Below are positions 1-5,931 of a stretch of DNA of 6,684 nt, piece after piece. Source of the DNA: Solirubrobacterales bacterium (GTDB taxonomy: Bacteria; Actinomycetota; Thermoleophilia; Solirubrobacterales; Solirubrobacteraceae); assembly GCA_015655225.1 (NCBI GenBank), contig JAATFK010000444.1, forward strand, positions 1 through 6,684, written 5' to 3'. The notes under the pieces were generated by a model. The model saw nothing but the letters and a program-made list of their open reading frames with translations. It had not been told where the DNA came from and made no database searches. Positions within the stretch are counted from its first letter, which is position 1. Each line of letters starts with the position of its first letter. A program made the position numbers and the translations under genes.

Positions 1-655
1 AGTCGCCGTGGACGATCGTCGCGGGCGGCGACTGCGGGAGATGCGTCTTCAACCAGTCGCCGACGACCTCGACGGCCGGGATCTCGCGCGTCTTGTTGTG
101 GTCCCAGAGCCCGAGGAAGCGGCGCAGCTGGCGCTCCAGGTAGCCGTCGGGCTTGCCGAAGCCCTCCAGGCCGGCCGCGCGCCAGTCGACCCCGTGGACC
201 TCGACGAGCGCGTCGATCAGCTCCTCGCCGATCCGGCGCCGCTGCTCCGGCGTGTCGAGCGGATCCGGGATCGTGCCCGTCAGCACGTCGCCCTCGACCT
301 TCTCCATCACGTAGAACGGCGCGCCGATCACGGCGGTGTCGTCGCAGGTCGCGAGCACGCGGGGGGTGCGGACCGCGGCGGTCTCGATCGCCCGCAGCAG
401 CAGCGCCTCGCGCAGCACGTCGTGGGCGGAGGGCGGCAGCGGGCCGCGGGGCGGACGGCGCAGGACCAGCTCGGTCTCGCCGCGCTGGATCAGGTACGTG
501 ACGTTCGAGTGGCCGTCGCCGACCTCCTGTGCGTGGAGCGGGCCGGAGCCGAGGTCGTGGGCGTCCAGCTCGGCCGCGAGCGGCTCCAGGACGAGCAGCG
601 GCTCGAGCGTCTGCGCCTCGGCCTGCTCGCGCGTCTCGACGATCGCCTCGCTCAC
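1..655 (-). CDS. APH-type phosphotransferase family protein, N-terminal part (runs off left edge)
   Basis: The visible 218 residues are the N-terminal lobe and start of the catalytic lobe of an aminoglycoside-phosphotransferase-like kinase. Residues 43-56 (QEVGDGHSNVTYLI) form the nucleotide-binding strand-loop-strand. Residues 64-70 (VLRRPPR) follow, with Arg where classical kinases have the ATP-binding Lys. Residues 108-122 hold AVIGAPFYVMEKVEG, the hinge region. The window ends at HGD (216-218), the first part of the catalytic HxD motif. The RRPP and GAPFYVMEKVEG wording resembles the ACAD10/ACAD11-type APH domain found in many actinobacteria, often near acyl-CoA or fatty-acid genes, rather than a drug-resistance kinase. 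The substrate cannot be told. The start is taken as GTG at 655. An in-frame GTG three codons upstream (664) is possible, and neither has a strong ribosome binding site. The family call is firm; the function is inferred. Confidence 0.88.
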   Translation of the reverse strand, partial: MSEAIVETREQAEAQTLEPLLVLEPLAAELDAHDLGSGPLHAQEVGDGHSNVTYLIQRGETELVLRRPPRGPLPPSAHDVLREALLLRAIETAAVRTPRVLATCDDTAVIGAPFYVMEKVEGDVLTGTIPDPLDTPEQRRRIGEELIDALVEVHGVDWRAAGLEGFGKPDGYLERQLRRFLGLWDHNKTREIPAVEVVGDWLKTHLPQSPPATIVHGD

Positions 656-684
656 CCCGCGCACGCTAGGGCACACGGACGACC

Positions 685-712
685 GACGGCGCCGGCACGC
701 GCCGGCGCCGTC
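685..712 (-). terminator. Perfect GC-rich hairpin, probable terminator of the small gene upstream
   Basis: The arms at 685-696 (GACGGCGCCGGC) and 701-712 are perfectly complementary over 12 bp around a 4-base loop (ACGC). Three more pairs form outside a single mismatch (681-683 with 714-716). The hairpin starts 19 bases past the stop of the minus-strand gene at 731-1039 and precedes the phosphotransferase start at 655. No T-tract follows on either strand. This is common for terminators of high-GC actinobacteria, but it leaves the role inferred from position and stem strength. Confidence 0.6.
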
Positions 713-730
713 AGTCGGGCGCGGGGAGGC

Positions 731-1039
731 TCACGCCACGACAGCGAGTCTGTGCGCGCTGTCGTGGACCGTCAGGACGGCGTCGAAGCTGGTCGTGTCG
801 AGCAGGCGGGGATCGCCGTGGAGGCCGACGACCAGCGCGCCGGTGCCCCGCTCGATCCGGGTGATGATGCCCGCGAGGCGGTCGGCCCGCTCGCGCGCGG
901 CGACGCTCTCGTCCCACGTCCAGGTGGGCGCGTCGGCTTCCATGAGCACCGTGACGCGGTCGGGGTGGGCGGCCGCCGCGGCGCGCACCAGCTCCTCGTC
1001 GTGCTCCTCGGGTCCGGTGATGAGGAGGATGTCGTTCAT
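731..1039 (-). CDS. Small uncharacterised protein, 102 aa
   Basis: I do not recognise the family. The protein begins MNDILLITGPEEHDEELVRA, continues with an Ala-rich helix and then VTVLMEADAP. It ends with GALVVGLHGDPRLLDTTSFDAVLTVHD and AHRLAVVA. The alternation of hydrophobic beta-strands (ILLIT, VTVLM, ALVVGL, AVLTV) with helices suggests a small alpha/beta, perhaps Rossmann-like or universal-stress-like, domain. That is inference only. There is no signal peptide, membrane segment or cysteine. ATG at 1039 is preferred over an in-frame ATG at 1072, because the latter lies inside a possible -10 element and directly after a TAG. The ribosome binding site is weak. A strong hairpin follows the stop. 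Codon and base composition look like those of the neighbours, which supports a real gene. Confidence 0.65.
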   Translation of the reverse strand: MNDILLITGPEEHDEELVRAAAAAHPDRVTVLMEADAPTWTWDESVAARERADRLAGIITRIERGTGALVVGLHGDPRLLDTTSFDAVLTVHDSAHRLAVVA

Positions 1040-1070
1040 GGGCGGATCTTCGGTCCGGCGGCTCAAGGGC

Positions 1071-1099
1071 ATCTAATGGTCGAGCGCGAGTTGCGTAAA
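1071..1099 (-). promoter_or_regulatory. Candidate promoter of the 102-aa gene
   Basis: Reading the minus strand, TTTACG (complement of 1094-1099) is followed by a 17-base spacer and TTAGAT (complement of 1071-1076). This resembles a sigma-70-type -35/-10 pair. It lies in the 68-base gap between the copper-protein stop and the ATG at 1039, and would give a leader of roughly 25 bases. It is one of the few AT-richer patches nearby. It is a pattern match only. Confidence 0.3.
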
Positions 1100-1107
1100 G
1101 ATCGCCG

Positions 1108-2505
1108 TCACCGGACGATCACGGTCTCGGTCATCTGGACGGGGTGCAGGGCACAGAAGATCCGGTAGGTGCCGGGGACGCTGAAGGTCTGGCTGAACGT
1201 GCGGCCGTCGTCGAGGTTCTTCGAGCCGAAGCCGCGCGGGCCGTCGGCGACGGTGATGTTGTGGGGCGTGTCGTCGGCGAGCTTCCAGGTGAGGCGGGCG
1301 CCGCGCTTGACGGTCGCGTTGGGCACGCCGATCTGGAAGTTCTTCACCTCGATCGTCGTGCCGCTCTTCAGCCGCACGCGCTTGCCGGGCGGGGCCGAGA
1401 TCGTGAAGGCCTTGCCGGTGCGGGGATCGATCCCGGTCAGCGGGATCGTGAAGCGCGGGGCGACCGTGCGGCCGGGTGGACGCCGCGTGTAGGTGACGTC
1501 GGCCGGCAGCGCGCCGCACGACTGGGTGACGGTAGGGTCAGCGGCGACGTAGAGGATCGAGATCCCCATCACGCGGACGTGGGGCAGCTCGTCGTCGTAG
1601 ATCGAGTTGAGGGTCAGCTTGGTGCCGGCCGCGACCGGGATGCCGGCCTCCGACTCCATCCGCGTGACGTTGATCGGCCCGGGCTCGTGGAGGACCGGAC
1701 GCACGTGGTAGAAGAGGTTGCTGGGGAGGCCCCAGGTCGGGTCGAACTGGGCGAGCTGGCGGTTGCCGCAGGCCGGCTCGGTGACGGTCAGGTCGTTCGC
1801 GCCGCCGTGCATGTGGCCGAGGCCGGCGACGACGCGGCCGGCGGTCGGGATCGTGAAGCTGCGCGAGCGGGTGTCGGTGCTGCCCGGTCTGCAGCCGCCG
1901 GGGATGTTGTAGATCGGGTCGACGAGGCAGTTGTTGACGTCGAGCCAGTAGGGCGTGACGGGCTGCACCGGCGTGTCCGTGACGACGGTCATGTGGTAGC
2001 GGATGTAGGCCTCGTCGGGCTGCTCGCGGTGGTTCATCAGCATGTAGGTCATCGCCCAGGTGTCGTCTCTCTGGACCGGGTAGCCGTAGCCGGGCGGGAG
2101 CTGCAGCTGGGCGCGCTCCTCGCCGGCGGCGTAGAAGCGCTCGGCGATCGCGGGGATCGTCGCGACGGAGTCCCACATCGTGAAGGTGCCGCAGGTCGGG
2201 TCATGGCGCGGGAAGGCGGCGTCGCCGGCGTTGAGGAAGACGATGTGGTGGAGCATGATGCGGGTGATCGGGAGCGGCCTGCCGTGCTTGTCGACGATGT
2301 CGACGTCCATGTGGGTGATGTCGCCGTCGACGCCGGGGTTGGGGATCCCGATCCTGTCGTTCTGGACGACCTGGTAGCCGCCGACGGCGATCGGGCCGAT
2401 CGTTCTCGTGACGTGGAGGGTGGCGGCGGAGGCGCTGGCGGTCGCGAGCACGCCCGCGGCGAGCAGCAGCGCGACGGTCAGGCACCAGCTTGCACGCGTG
2501 CGCAC
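1108..2505 (-). CDS. Secreted copper protein: PHM-like monooxygenase core fused to a C-terminal cupredoxin domain
   Basis: This is a 465-residue exported protein. Residues 1-28 are a Sec signal peptide: an RTR n-region, the core LTVALLLAAGVL and the cleavage-type end ASASAA. The main body contains, in the right order, counterparts of every copper ligand of peptidylglycine alpha-hydroxylating monooxygenase: HH at 86-87, MNH159, HMH at 231-233 (GHMHGGAND) and M313 (VMGISILY). Residues 365-465 form a plastocyanin/azurin-like type 1 copper domain with H415 (TPHN) and the loop FCALHPVQM, giving C451, H454 and M458. In known PHM/DBH enzymes the two-copper core hydroxylates a substrate using O2 and an external electron donor. 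Here the fused cupredoxin could pass electrons to it, which is inference. Start GTG at 2505 is chosen because AGAGGTGGAG lies 5 bases upstream and the signal peptide begins there. An alternative is a non-catalytic copper carrier. Confidence 0.82.
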   Translation of the reverse strand: MRTRASWCLTVALLLAAGVLATASASAATLHVTRTIGPIAVGGYQVVQNDRIGIPNPGVDGDITHMDVDIVDKHGRPLPITRIMLHHIVFLNAGDAAFPRHDPTCGTFTMWDSVATIPAIAERFYAAGEERAQLQLPPGYGYPVQRDDTWAMTYMLMNHREQPDEAYIRYHMTVVTDTPVQPVTPYWLDVNNCLVDPIYNIPGGCRPGSTDTRSRSFTIPTAGRVVAGLGHMHGGANDLTVTEPACGNRQLAQFDPTWGLPSNLFYHVRPVLHEPGPINVTRMESEAGIPVAAGTKLTLNSIYDDELPHVRVMGISILYVAADPTVTQSCGALPADVTYTRRPPGRTVAPRFTIPLTGIDPRTGKAFTISAPPGKRVRLKSGTTIEVKNFQIGVPNATVKRGARLTWKLADDTPHNITVADGPRGFGSKNLDDGRTFSQTFSVPGTYRIFCALHPVQMTETVIVR

Positions 2506-2510
2506 GACGG

Positions 2511-2520
2511 CTCCACCTCT
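2511..2520 (-). promoter_or_regulatory. Strong ribosome binding site deciding the GTG start of the copper protein
   Basis: On the minus strand AGAGGTGGAG lies 5 bases before GTG at 2505. It fixes the start, because the same frame stays open far upstream across the divergent glycosylase gene. Confidence 0.7.
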
Positions 2521-2566
2521 CTCCAGAGAAACGCCTTGCGCGCACCCTATTACCCTGAGTGTTGGG

Positions 2567-3412
2567 ATGCCCGAGTTACCTGAGGTCGAGATCACCGCCC
2601 GCCTGATCGGCGAGGCCATCGCGGGCGCGCGCGTCGCGTCGACGCTGGCGCCCGGGATCAATGCGCTGAAGACGTTCGACCCGCCGCTGCAGGCGCTCGA
2701 CGGGACGACGCTGACGGGCGTGACGCGGCGCGGCAAGCACCTCGTGATCGAGAACGACACCGGGCTGGTGGTGCTGGTGCACCTGATGTCGGCGGGACGG
2801 CTGCAGCTGTTCGACAGACGCGCGAGCCTCAGAGACCGCACGTCGCGGGTGCTGATCCGGCTCGACGGCGACCGCGAGCTGCGGCTGCGCGAGTTCGGCA
2901 CGAAGCAGGCGGCGTGGGCGAGAGTGCTGCGGTCCGACGAGCTGGACGACGAGGACGTGATCGCGACGCTCGGACCGGAGGCGTGGCCCGACCCGCCGCC
3001 GTTCCTGCCGCTGCTGGCGCAGCCGCGGCCGCTGCACACGCTGCTGCGGGACCAGCGGGTGATCGCCGGGATCGGCCGCTCGTGGGTGGACGAGATCCTG
3101 TGGGTCGCGAGACTGTCGCCGTTCAAGCGCGGGGCGGACCTGACGGAGGAGGAGGCGGCCGCGCTGCGGGACGCGACGCTCGACCGGCTCGGCGCGGCGA
3201 TCGCGCACTACGAAGAGGTGCTGAGACTGCCGCTGCCGGACAAGCTGCCGCTGCCGTTGCAGGTGCACCGCAAGCAGGGCGAGCCGTGCCCGCGCTGCGG
3301 GACCACGCTGGAGGCGGTGCACTACGAGGACTACGTGATGTCGTACTGCCCGAGAGAGCAGACGGGCGGCAAGCCGCTGAGAGACCGACGCCTGTCGAGA
3401 CTGCTGAAGTAG
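2567..3412 (+). CDS. mutM: Fpg/Nei-family DNA glycosylase/AP lyase, variant subfamily
   Basis: This 281-residue protein should remove oxidised bases such as 8-oxoguanine or ring-opened purines and nick the abasic site. It starts MPELPEVE: Pro2 is the Schiff-base nucleophile and Glu3 the catalytic acid. K57 (RRGKHLVI) matches the conserved catalytic-site Lys. The helix-two-turn-helix region carries LLRDQRVIAGIG (159-170), and the protein ends DRRLSRLLK. Three usual residues differ. The phosphate-contacting Asn after AGIG is R171. The zinc finger reads C241-x2-C244-x16-C261-x2-E264, so its fourth Cys is Glu. The finger Arg is Y256. These suggest a distinct actinobacterial subfamily, so the mutM symbol is approximate and substrate range is unknown. 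ATG 2567 is chosen because Pro must follow Met; there is no good Shine-Dalgarno, only GTTGGG. It is divergent from the copper protein across 61 bases and is followed 44 bases later by the peroxiredoxin. About a quarter of its Arg codons are AGA. Confidence 0.9.
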   Translation: MPELPEVEITARLIGEAIAGARVASTLAPGINALKTFDPPLQALDGTTLTGVTRRGKHLVIENDTGLVVLVHLMSAGRLQLFDRRASLRDRTSRVLIRLDGDRELRLREFGTKQAAWARVLRSDELDDEDVIATLGPEAWPDPPPFLPLLAQPRPLHTLLRDQRVIAGIGRSWVDEILWVARLSPFKRGADLTEEEAAALRDATLDRLGAAIAHYEEVLRLPLPDKLPLPLQVHRKQGEPCPRCGTTLEAVHYEDYVMSYCPREQTGGKPLRDRRLSRLLK

Positions 3413-3456
3413 CCTGCGGGTTGCCCTCACCGCGACCTGAAAGGGACCTTCCTCCG

Positions 3457-3927
3457 ATGATCGAGACCGGCAGCCCCGCACCCGACTTCACGCTGCCCGA
3501 CCAGGACGGCGAGCCCGTCAGCCTCGGCGACTTCGCCGGCAAGACGGTGGTGCTCTACTTCTACCCGAAGGCCGACACGCCCGGCTGCACGACGCAGGCG
3601 TGCGGCGTGCGCGACCACCTGCCGAACTACGCCGAGGCCGGCGCCGTCGTGCTCGGCGTCTCGCCCGACCCGGTCAGAAGAGTCAGAAGATTCGTGGACA
3701 GACACGGCCTCGACTTCACGCTCCTGGCCGACGAGGACCACGCCGTCTGCGAGGCCTACGGAGTCTGGGCCGAGAAGTCGATGTACGGCCGCAGATACTG
3801 GGGAGCGCTGCGGGCGACGTTCATCATCGGCCCCGACGGCGTCGTCGCCCACGTGATCCCAAGAGTGACGCCGAGAACGCACGACGACGAGGTGCTGGCG
3901 GTGCTGGAGCAGTTGGCGGCGGCCTGA
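3457..3927 (+). CDS. bcp: Thioredoxin-dependent peroxiredoxin of the Bcp/PrxQ type
   Basis: This 156-residue AhpC/TSA-fold enzyme reduces hydrogen peroxide and organic hydroperoxides in the cytosol, normally recycled by thioredoxin. PDFTLPDQDG (9-18) opens the fold. YPKADTPGCTTQAC holds peroxidatic C44 and, five residues on, C49, the spacing of atypical two-Cys PrxQ enzymes. T41 belongs to the PxxxTxxC active site and R119 (ALRATFIIGPDG) is the conserved active-site Arg. YGVWAEKSMYGRRYWG (101-116) matches the Bcp signature GVWGEKS. Length is normal for the family. ATG 3457 has GAAAGGGA about 10 bases upstream. It follows the glycosylase by 44 bases and probably shares its transcript, so oxidised-DNA repair and peroxide removal may be co-expressed. 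Eight of its 11 Arg codons are AGA, which is odd for this GC content. Confidence 0.96.
   Translation: MIETGSPAPDFTLPDQDGEPVSLGDFAGKTVVLYFYPKADTPGCTTQACGVRDHLPNYAEAGAVVLGVSPDPVRRVRRFVDRHGLDFTLLADEDHAVCEAYGVWAEKSMYGRRYWGALRATFIIGPDGVVAHVIPRVTPRTHDDEVLAVLEQLAAA
3673..3690 (+). repeat. bcp: Perfect 9-bp tandem duplication inside the peroxiredoxin gene
   Basis: GTCAGAAGA occurs twice head to tail (3673-3681 and 3682-3690) and encodes Val-Arg-Arg twice (residues 73-78). All four Arg codons are AGA. It is in frame and leaves the protein intact. The duplicated residues lie on the helix after the SPDP turn, away from the active-site motifs. Confidence 0.7.
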
Positions 3928-3931
3928 GGGA
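3926..3931 (+). promoter_or_regulatory. Shine-Dalgarno overlapping the bcp stop
   Basis: GAGGGA begins within the TGA stop of the peroxiredoxin gene and lies 7 bases before GTG at 3939. It supports that start and implies translation coupled to the upstream gene. Confidence 0.65.
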
Positions 3932-3938
3932 CGGCGTC

Positions 3939-4757
3939 GTGTCACTCTGCGCGGTCTGGACAGGAGGCAACGAGCCAGCTGACCGTCGCCTTTGGATGGC
4001 GAGCGATAGCCGTCTCAGCGACCCGAACGGACCGCTGCTCGACGCAGGTAACAAGCTCTTTTCTCTGCCGCTCGTGTGCCGGCAGCCGGACGATGACGGC
4101 TTCTTTTCGGTTCCGTTCTACGCCAACACCTTTGGTCTCGCATGCGTAGGTGGGAGTCTTATCTACAGCAACGTCTACGCCTTTGCCGCAACCCTGACCA
4201 CCAACCTCATCGGTCCGCCGGGTGCGACACCACCATCGCTCGCAGAGCTGGCGGTGTTCTTTGCAGATATCGTCACCCGTTACGTGCGCAGCGTGGGAGT
4301 GCGTCGGCACAATGCGGCGGACGTGAACATGGTGCTCGCCGGCGTGTGCCCGAGGAATGCTTGCTTCGAGGCCCACACGCTCGTAGCCAACCACAACGAT
4401 CAGGGCCTGGTGGAGTTTGCGCCGGAGGTGCTTGACCTGGCCGAAGGGCGCGCGCACTTCTTTGGCACGGCGGTTGCAGAGGCCGAGGAGCAACTCGCGA
4501 TGCGGTCCGACGCGGATTCGGCCGCCCGATATAGAGCGCCGCTCGATGTCGTGAGGCACTTCATCGCATCTCAGGACCACCCATCCATCGGTGGCGACGT
4601 ACAACTGGGATTTACGATGGGTCCATCGTTTCAGCGTGTGGCGACGCTGGATCCGACGAAGGGCCAGGGTGGAGGCTTCCGGCTGAACAACATCGACGTC
4701 TCCGAGATAGGGCACATCGGCCCGTGTGTCATCGGAGGCGCGGGTTACGCCGGCTGA
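3939..4757 (+). CDS. Probable proteasome-like Ntn-hydrolase family protein, function unknown
   Basis: This 272-residue protein has no named function that I recognise. Its N-terminus, (M)SLCAVW followed by LWMASDSRLS and LLDAGNKLF, resembles the first strands of proteasome beta/HslV subunits (T1...AADxR...K33). D23 and K39 are 16 apart, exactly the spacing of proteasome D17 and K33. After Met removal, Ser2 would be the N-terminal nucleophile. Later comes YANTFGLACVGGSLIYSNVY (residues 66-85), like the G-A-G-strand region, then a long helical part, and a tail ending VSEIGHIGPCVIGG. The fold assignment is inference from these patterns; self-processing and protease activity are not shown. GTG 3939 is set by GAGGGA 7 bases upstream, and the gene starts 11 bases after bcp ends. 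Base composition is lower (sampled lines about 55-65% GC against about 77% in the glycosylase), with more T-ending and TTT codons, hinting at transfer. Confidence 0.7.
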   Translation: MSLCAVWTGGNEPADRRLWMASDSRLSDPNGPLLDAGNKLFSLPLVCRQPDDDGFFSVPFYANTFGLACVGGSLIYSNVYAFAATLTTNLIGPPGATPPSLAELAVFFADIVTRYVRSVGVRRHNAADVNMVLAGVCPRNACFEAHTLVANHNDQGLVEFAPEVLDLAEGRAHFFGTAVAEAEEQLAMRSDADSAARYRAPLDVVRHFIASQDHPSIGGDVQLGFTMGPSFQRVATLDPTKGQGGGFRLNNIDVSEIGHIGPCVIGGAGYAG

Positions 4758-4973
4758 GCGAACGCCTCATGCGAGAGGCCGCTCTCATCGAGTCGTCATG
4801 CCGTTAGGCGATCATGGTTGTGTGCCGGGCACCTCGCGCTCGACGATCCTTAGCATTACCGTACCCGGCGTGATGTTCCGGGCGGCCGGCAGGCTCCGTC
4901 GAGCCGGTTACAAGGCCAGACGGTCGCCCACGATGGATTGGATCAGTTCGGGGATCTCCGGCAGAAGACGCCG
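4758..4973. other. Gene-poor interval between convergent genes
   Basis: No convincing gene is seen in these 216 bases. Short open frames exist on both strands but lack ribosome binding sites and recognisable motifs. Two small hairpins could end the flanking convergent genes. GAGAG-GCCG-CTCTC (4773-4786) lies just past the plus-strand stop. GGCTC-CGTC-GAGCC (4892-4905) lies downstream of the minus-strand hydrolase. Both stems are only 5 bp and lack a T-tract, so terminator function is weakly supported. GC content appears lower than in the surrounding genes. Confidence 0.45.
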
Positions 4974-5894
4974 CTAGGCGCCTGAACCGCCCTTCGACTC
5001 GATCCGCCCCAGCGGGTTGGCGCTCTCGGCGAGTGCCTTCTGCGCGGCTGTCCAGGGGGCGTCCTCGATCTCCAGCGCGCGGCGCAGGTACGCCCACGTG
5101 AGTCTCTGGAGCAGCGCGACGCGCTCGGGGTTCTCGTCGGTCGTCTCCGTCGACTCATAGCCCGGGATTCCCCCGAGCGAGTGCTCCGCTCCCCACAGCG
5201 TCAGCAGGCTCTTCTCCCCGGGGCTCAGGACGTACGGGTCGGCGCACCACTCGGGTCCGCGCACGCTCAGCGGGGAGTCGTCTCGATCTCCGAGCACCAC
5301 GAGCGCGGGTGCGCGCATGTGCTCGAAGCTCGGGTTCAGGAACGGGTAGTGCTCGGCCGCGAACGGCGTCAGGTCCGCTCCACCTCGTCCGGCCGTCGCC
5401 AGCAGCACGCCCGCTCTGACGCGCGGGTCGGAGAGGTCGTCGCCCTGCCCGCTCTCGGGATCGAGCACGCGGAGCCCGAGCAGGATCCCGGAGGTCTGGC
5501 CGCCGAAGGAGTGCCCGGCCGCCGCGATCCGACTCCGGTCGACCCGCCCGCTCAGGCCCGGGACGCTCGCCTCCACCAGGTCGAGCTGATCGAGGACGTG
5601 CTTCGCGTCCGCGACCCGCTGGCGCCAGATCGTCGGCGTCCGCGGATCGTCCTCCGCGAGTCCGACCGTCCGCGAGTCGAGGTACGTCGGCTGGATCACG
5701 ACGAAGCCGTGCGCGGCCCAGTAGTCCGCCAGCGGGCCGTAGCCGTCGAACGACGAGCCGAAGCCGTGCGAGAACAGGACGATCGGCAGATCGCCCCCGG
5801 TGGTCGGTGCGGAGACCTTGATCCGCAGGTCCTCGCCGCGCTCGGGGGCGGCGAGCACGAGCGGCTTGACGGAGATGACGGGGGTGGCGGTCAT
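4974..5894 (-). CDS. Alpha/beta hydrolase, chlorophyllase/PAF-acetylhydrolase-like
   Basis: This 306-residue serine hydrolase has the catalytic features in order: oxyanion-hole motif HGFG (43-46) after the strand PIVLFS, nucleophile elbow GHSFGG with Ser129, acid at D203 or D205 (VVLGDRDD), and base H238 (GAEHS). The N-terminal strand-rich region, VVIQPTYLDS after the first helix and the FGG elbow recall esterases of the chlorophyllase/platelet-activating-factor acetylhydrolase/dienelactone-hydrolase group. The substrate is unknown. There is no signal peptide, so it is probably cytosolic. ATG 5894 is chosen because GAGGA lies just upstream (GTGAGGACCCCC-ATG), which argues against the GTG at 5906. 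It is divergent from the marR-type gene and shares its operator region, so it is the likely regulated target, induced by whatever ligand the regulator senses. Confidence 0.9.
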   Translation of the reverse strand: MTATPVISVKPLVLAAPERGEDLRIKVSAPTTGGDLPIVLFSHGFGSSFDGYGPLADYWAAHGFVVIQPTYLDSRTVGLAEDDPRTPTIWRQRVADAKHVLDQLDLVEASVPGLSGRVDRSRIAAAGHSFGGQTSGILLGLRVLDPESGQGDDLSDPRVRAGVLLATAGRGGADLTPFAAEHYPFLNPSFEHMRAPALVVLGDRDDSPLSVRGPEWCADPYVLSPGEKSLLTLWGAEHSLGGIPGYESTETTDENPERVALLQRLTWAYLRRALEIEDAPWTAAQKALAESANPLGRIESKGGSGA

Positions 5895-5915
5895 GGGGGT
5901 CCTCACGAGCGATTA

Positions 5916-5931
5916 GGTTGCAGCGGCAACC
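5916..5931. promoter_or_regulatory. MarR operator, site 1
   Basis: GGTTGC-AGCG-GCAACC is a perfect 6-bp-arm palindrome with a 4-base centre. Its size and TTGC/GCAA half-sites are typical of MarR-family operators. It overlaps the candidate -10 of the hydrolase promoter. It forms one arm of the larger inverted repeat with site 2. Confidence 0.75.

Noticed and set aside
8..1168. Long plus-strand open frame across the left block
   Set aside because: It is antisense to three recognisable minus-strand genes. Its product is Arg/Ala/Asp-rich low-complexity of the kind produced by GC-rich shadow frames, with no domain.
1144..2583. Long plus-strand open frame antisense to the copper protein
   Set aside because: The opposite strand encodes a signal peptide and complete copper motifs. 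This frame gives a repetitive Val/Gly/Asp/Arg product, so it is a shadow.
2506..3126. Upstream extension of the copper-protein frame into the glycosylase gene
   Set aside because: The frame stays open by chance. The Shine-Dalgarno at 2511-2520 and the signal peptide place the start at GTG 2505.
4911..4976. In-frame 21-codon continuation after the hydrolase TAG (RRLLPEIPELIQSIVGDRLAL-like tail is one residue over the quoting limit; key part LLPEIPELIQSIVGDRLAL)
   Set aside because: It looks protein-like, but 21 open codons are expected by chance at this GC. The hydrolase already ends at a normal length and no readthrough signal is visible.
4726..4977. Plus-strand 83-residue frame in the gene-poor interval
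   Set aside because: It overlaps the end of the preceding gene and has no convincing ribosome binding site or recognisable motif. Its tail is Arg-rich noise.
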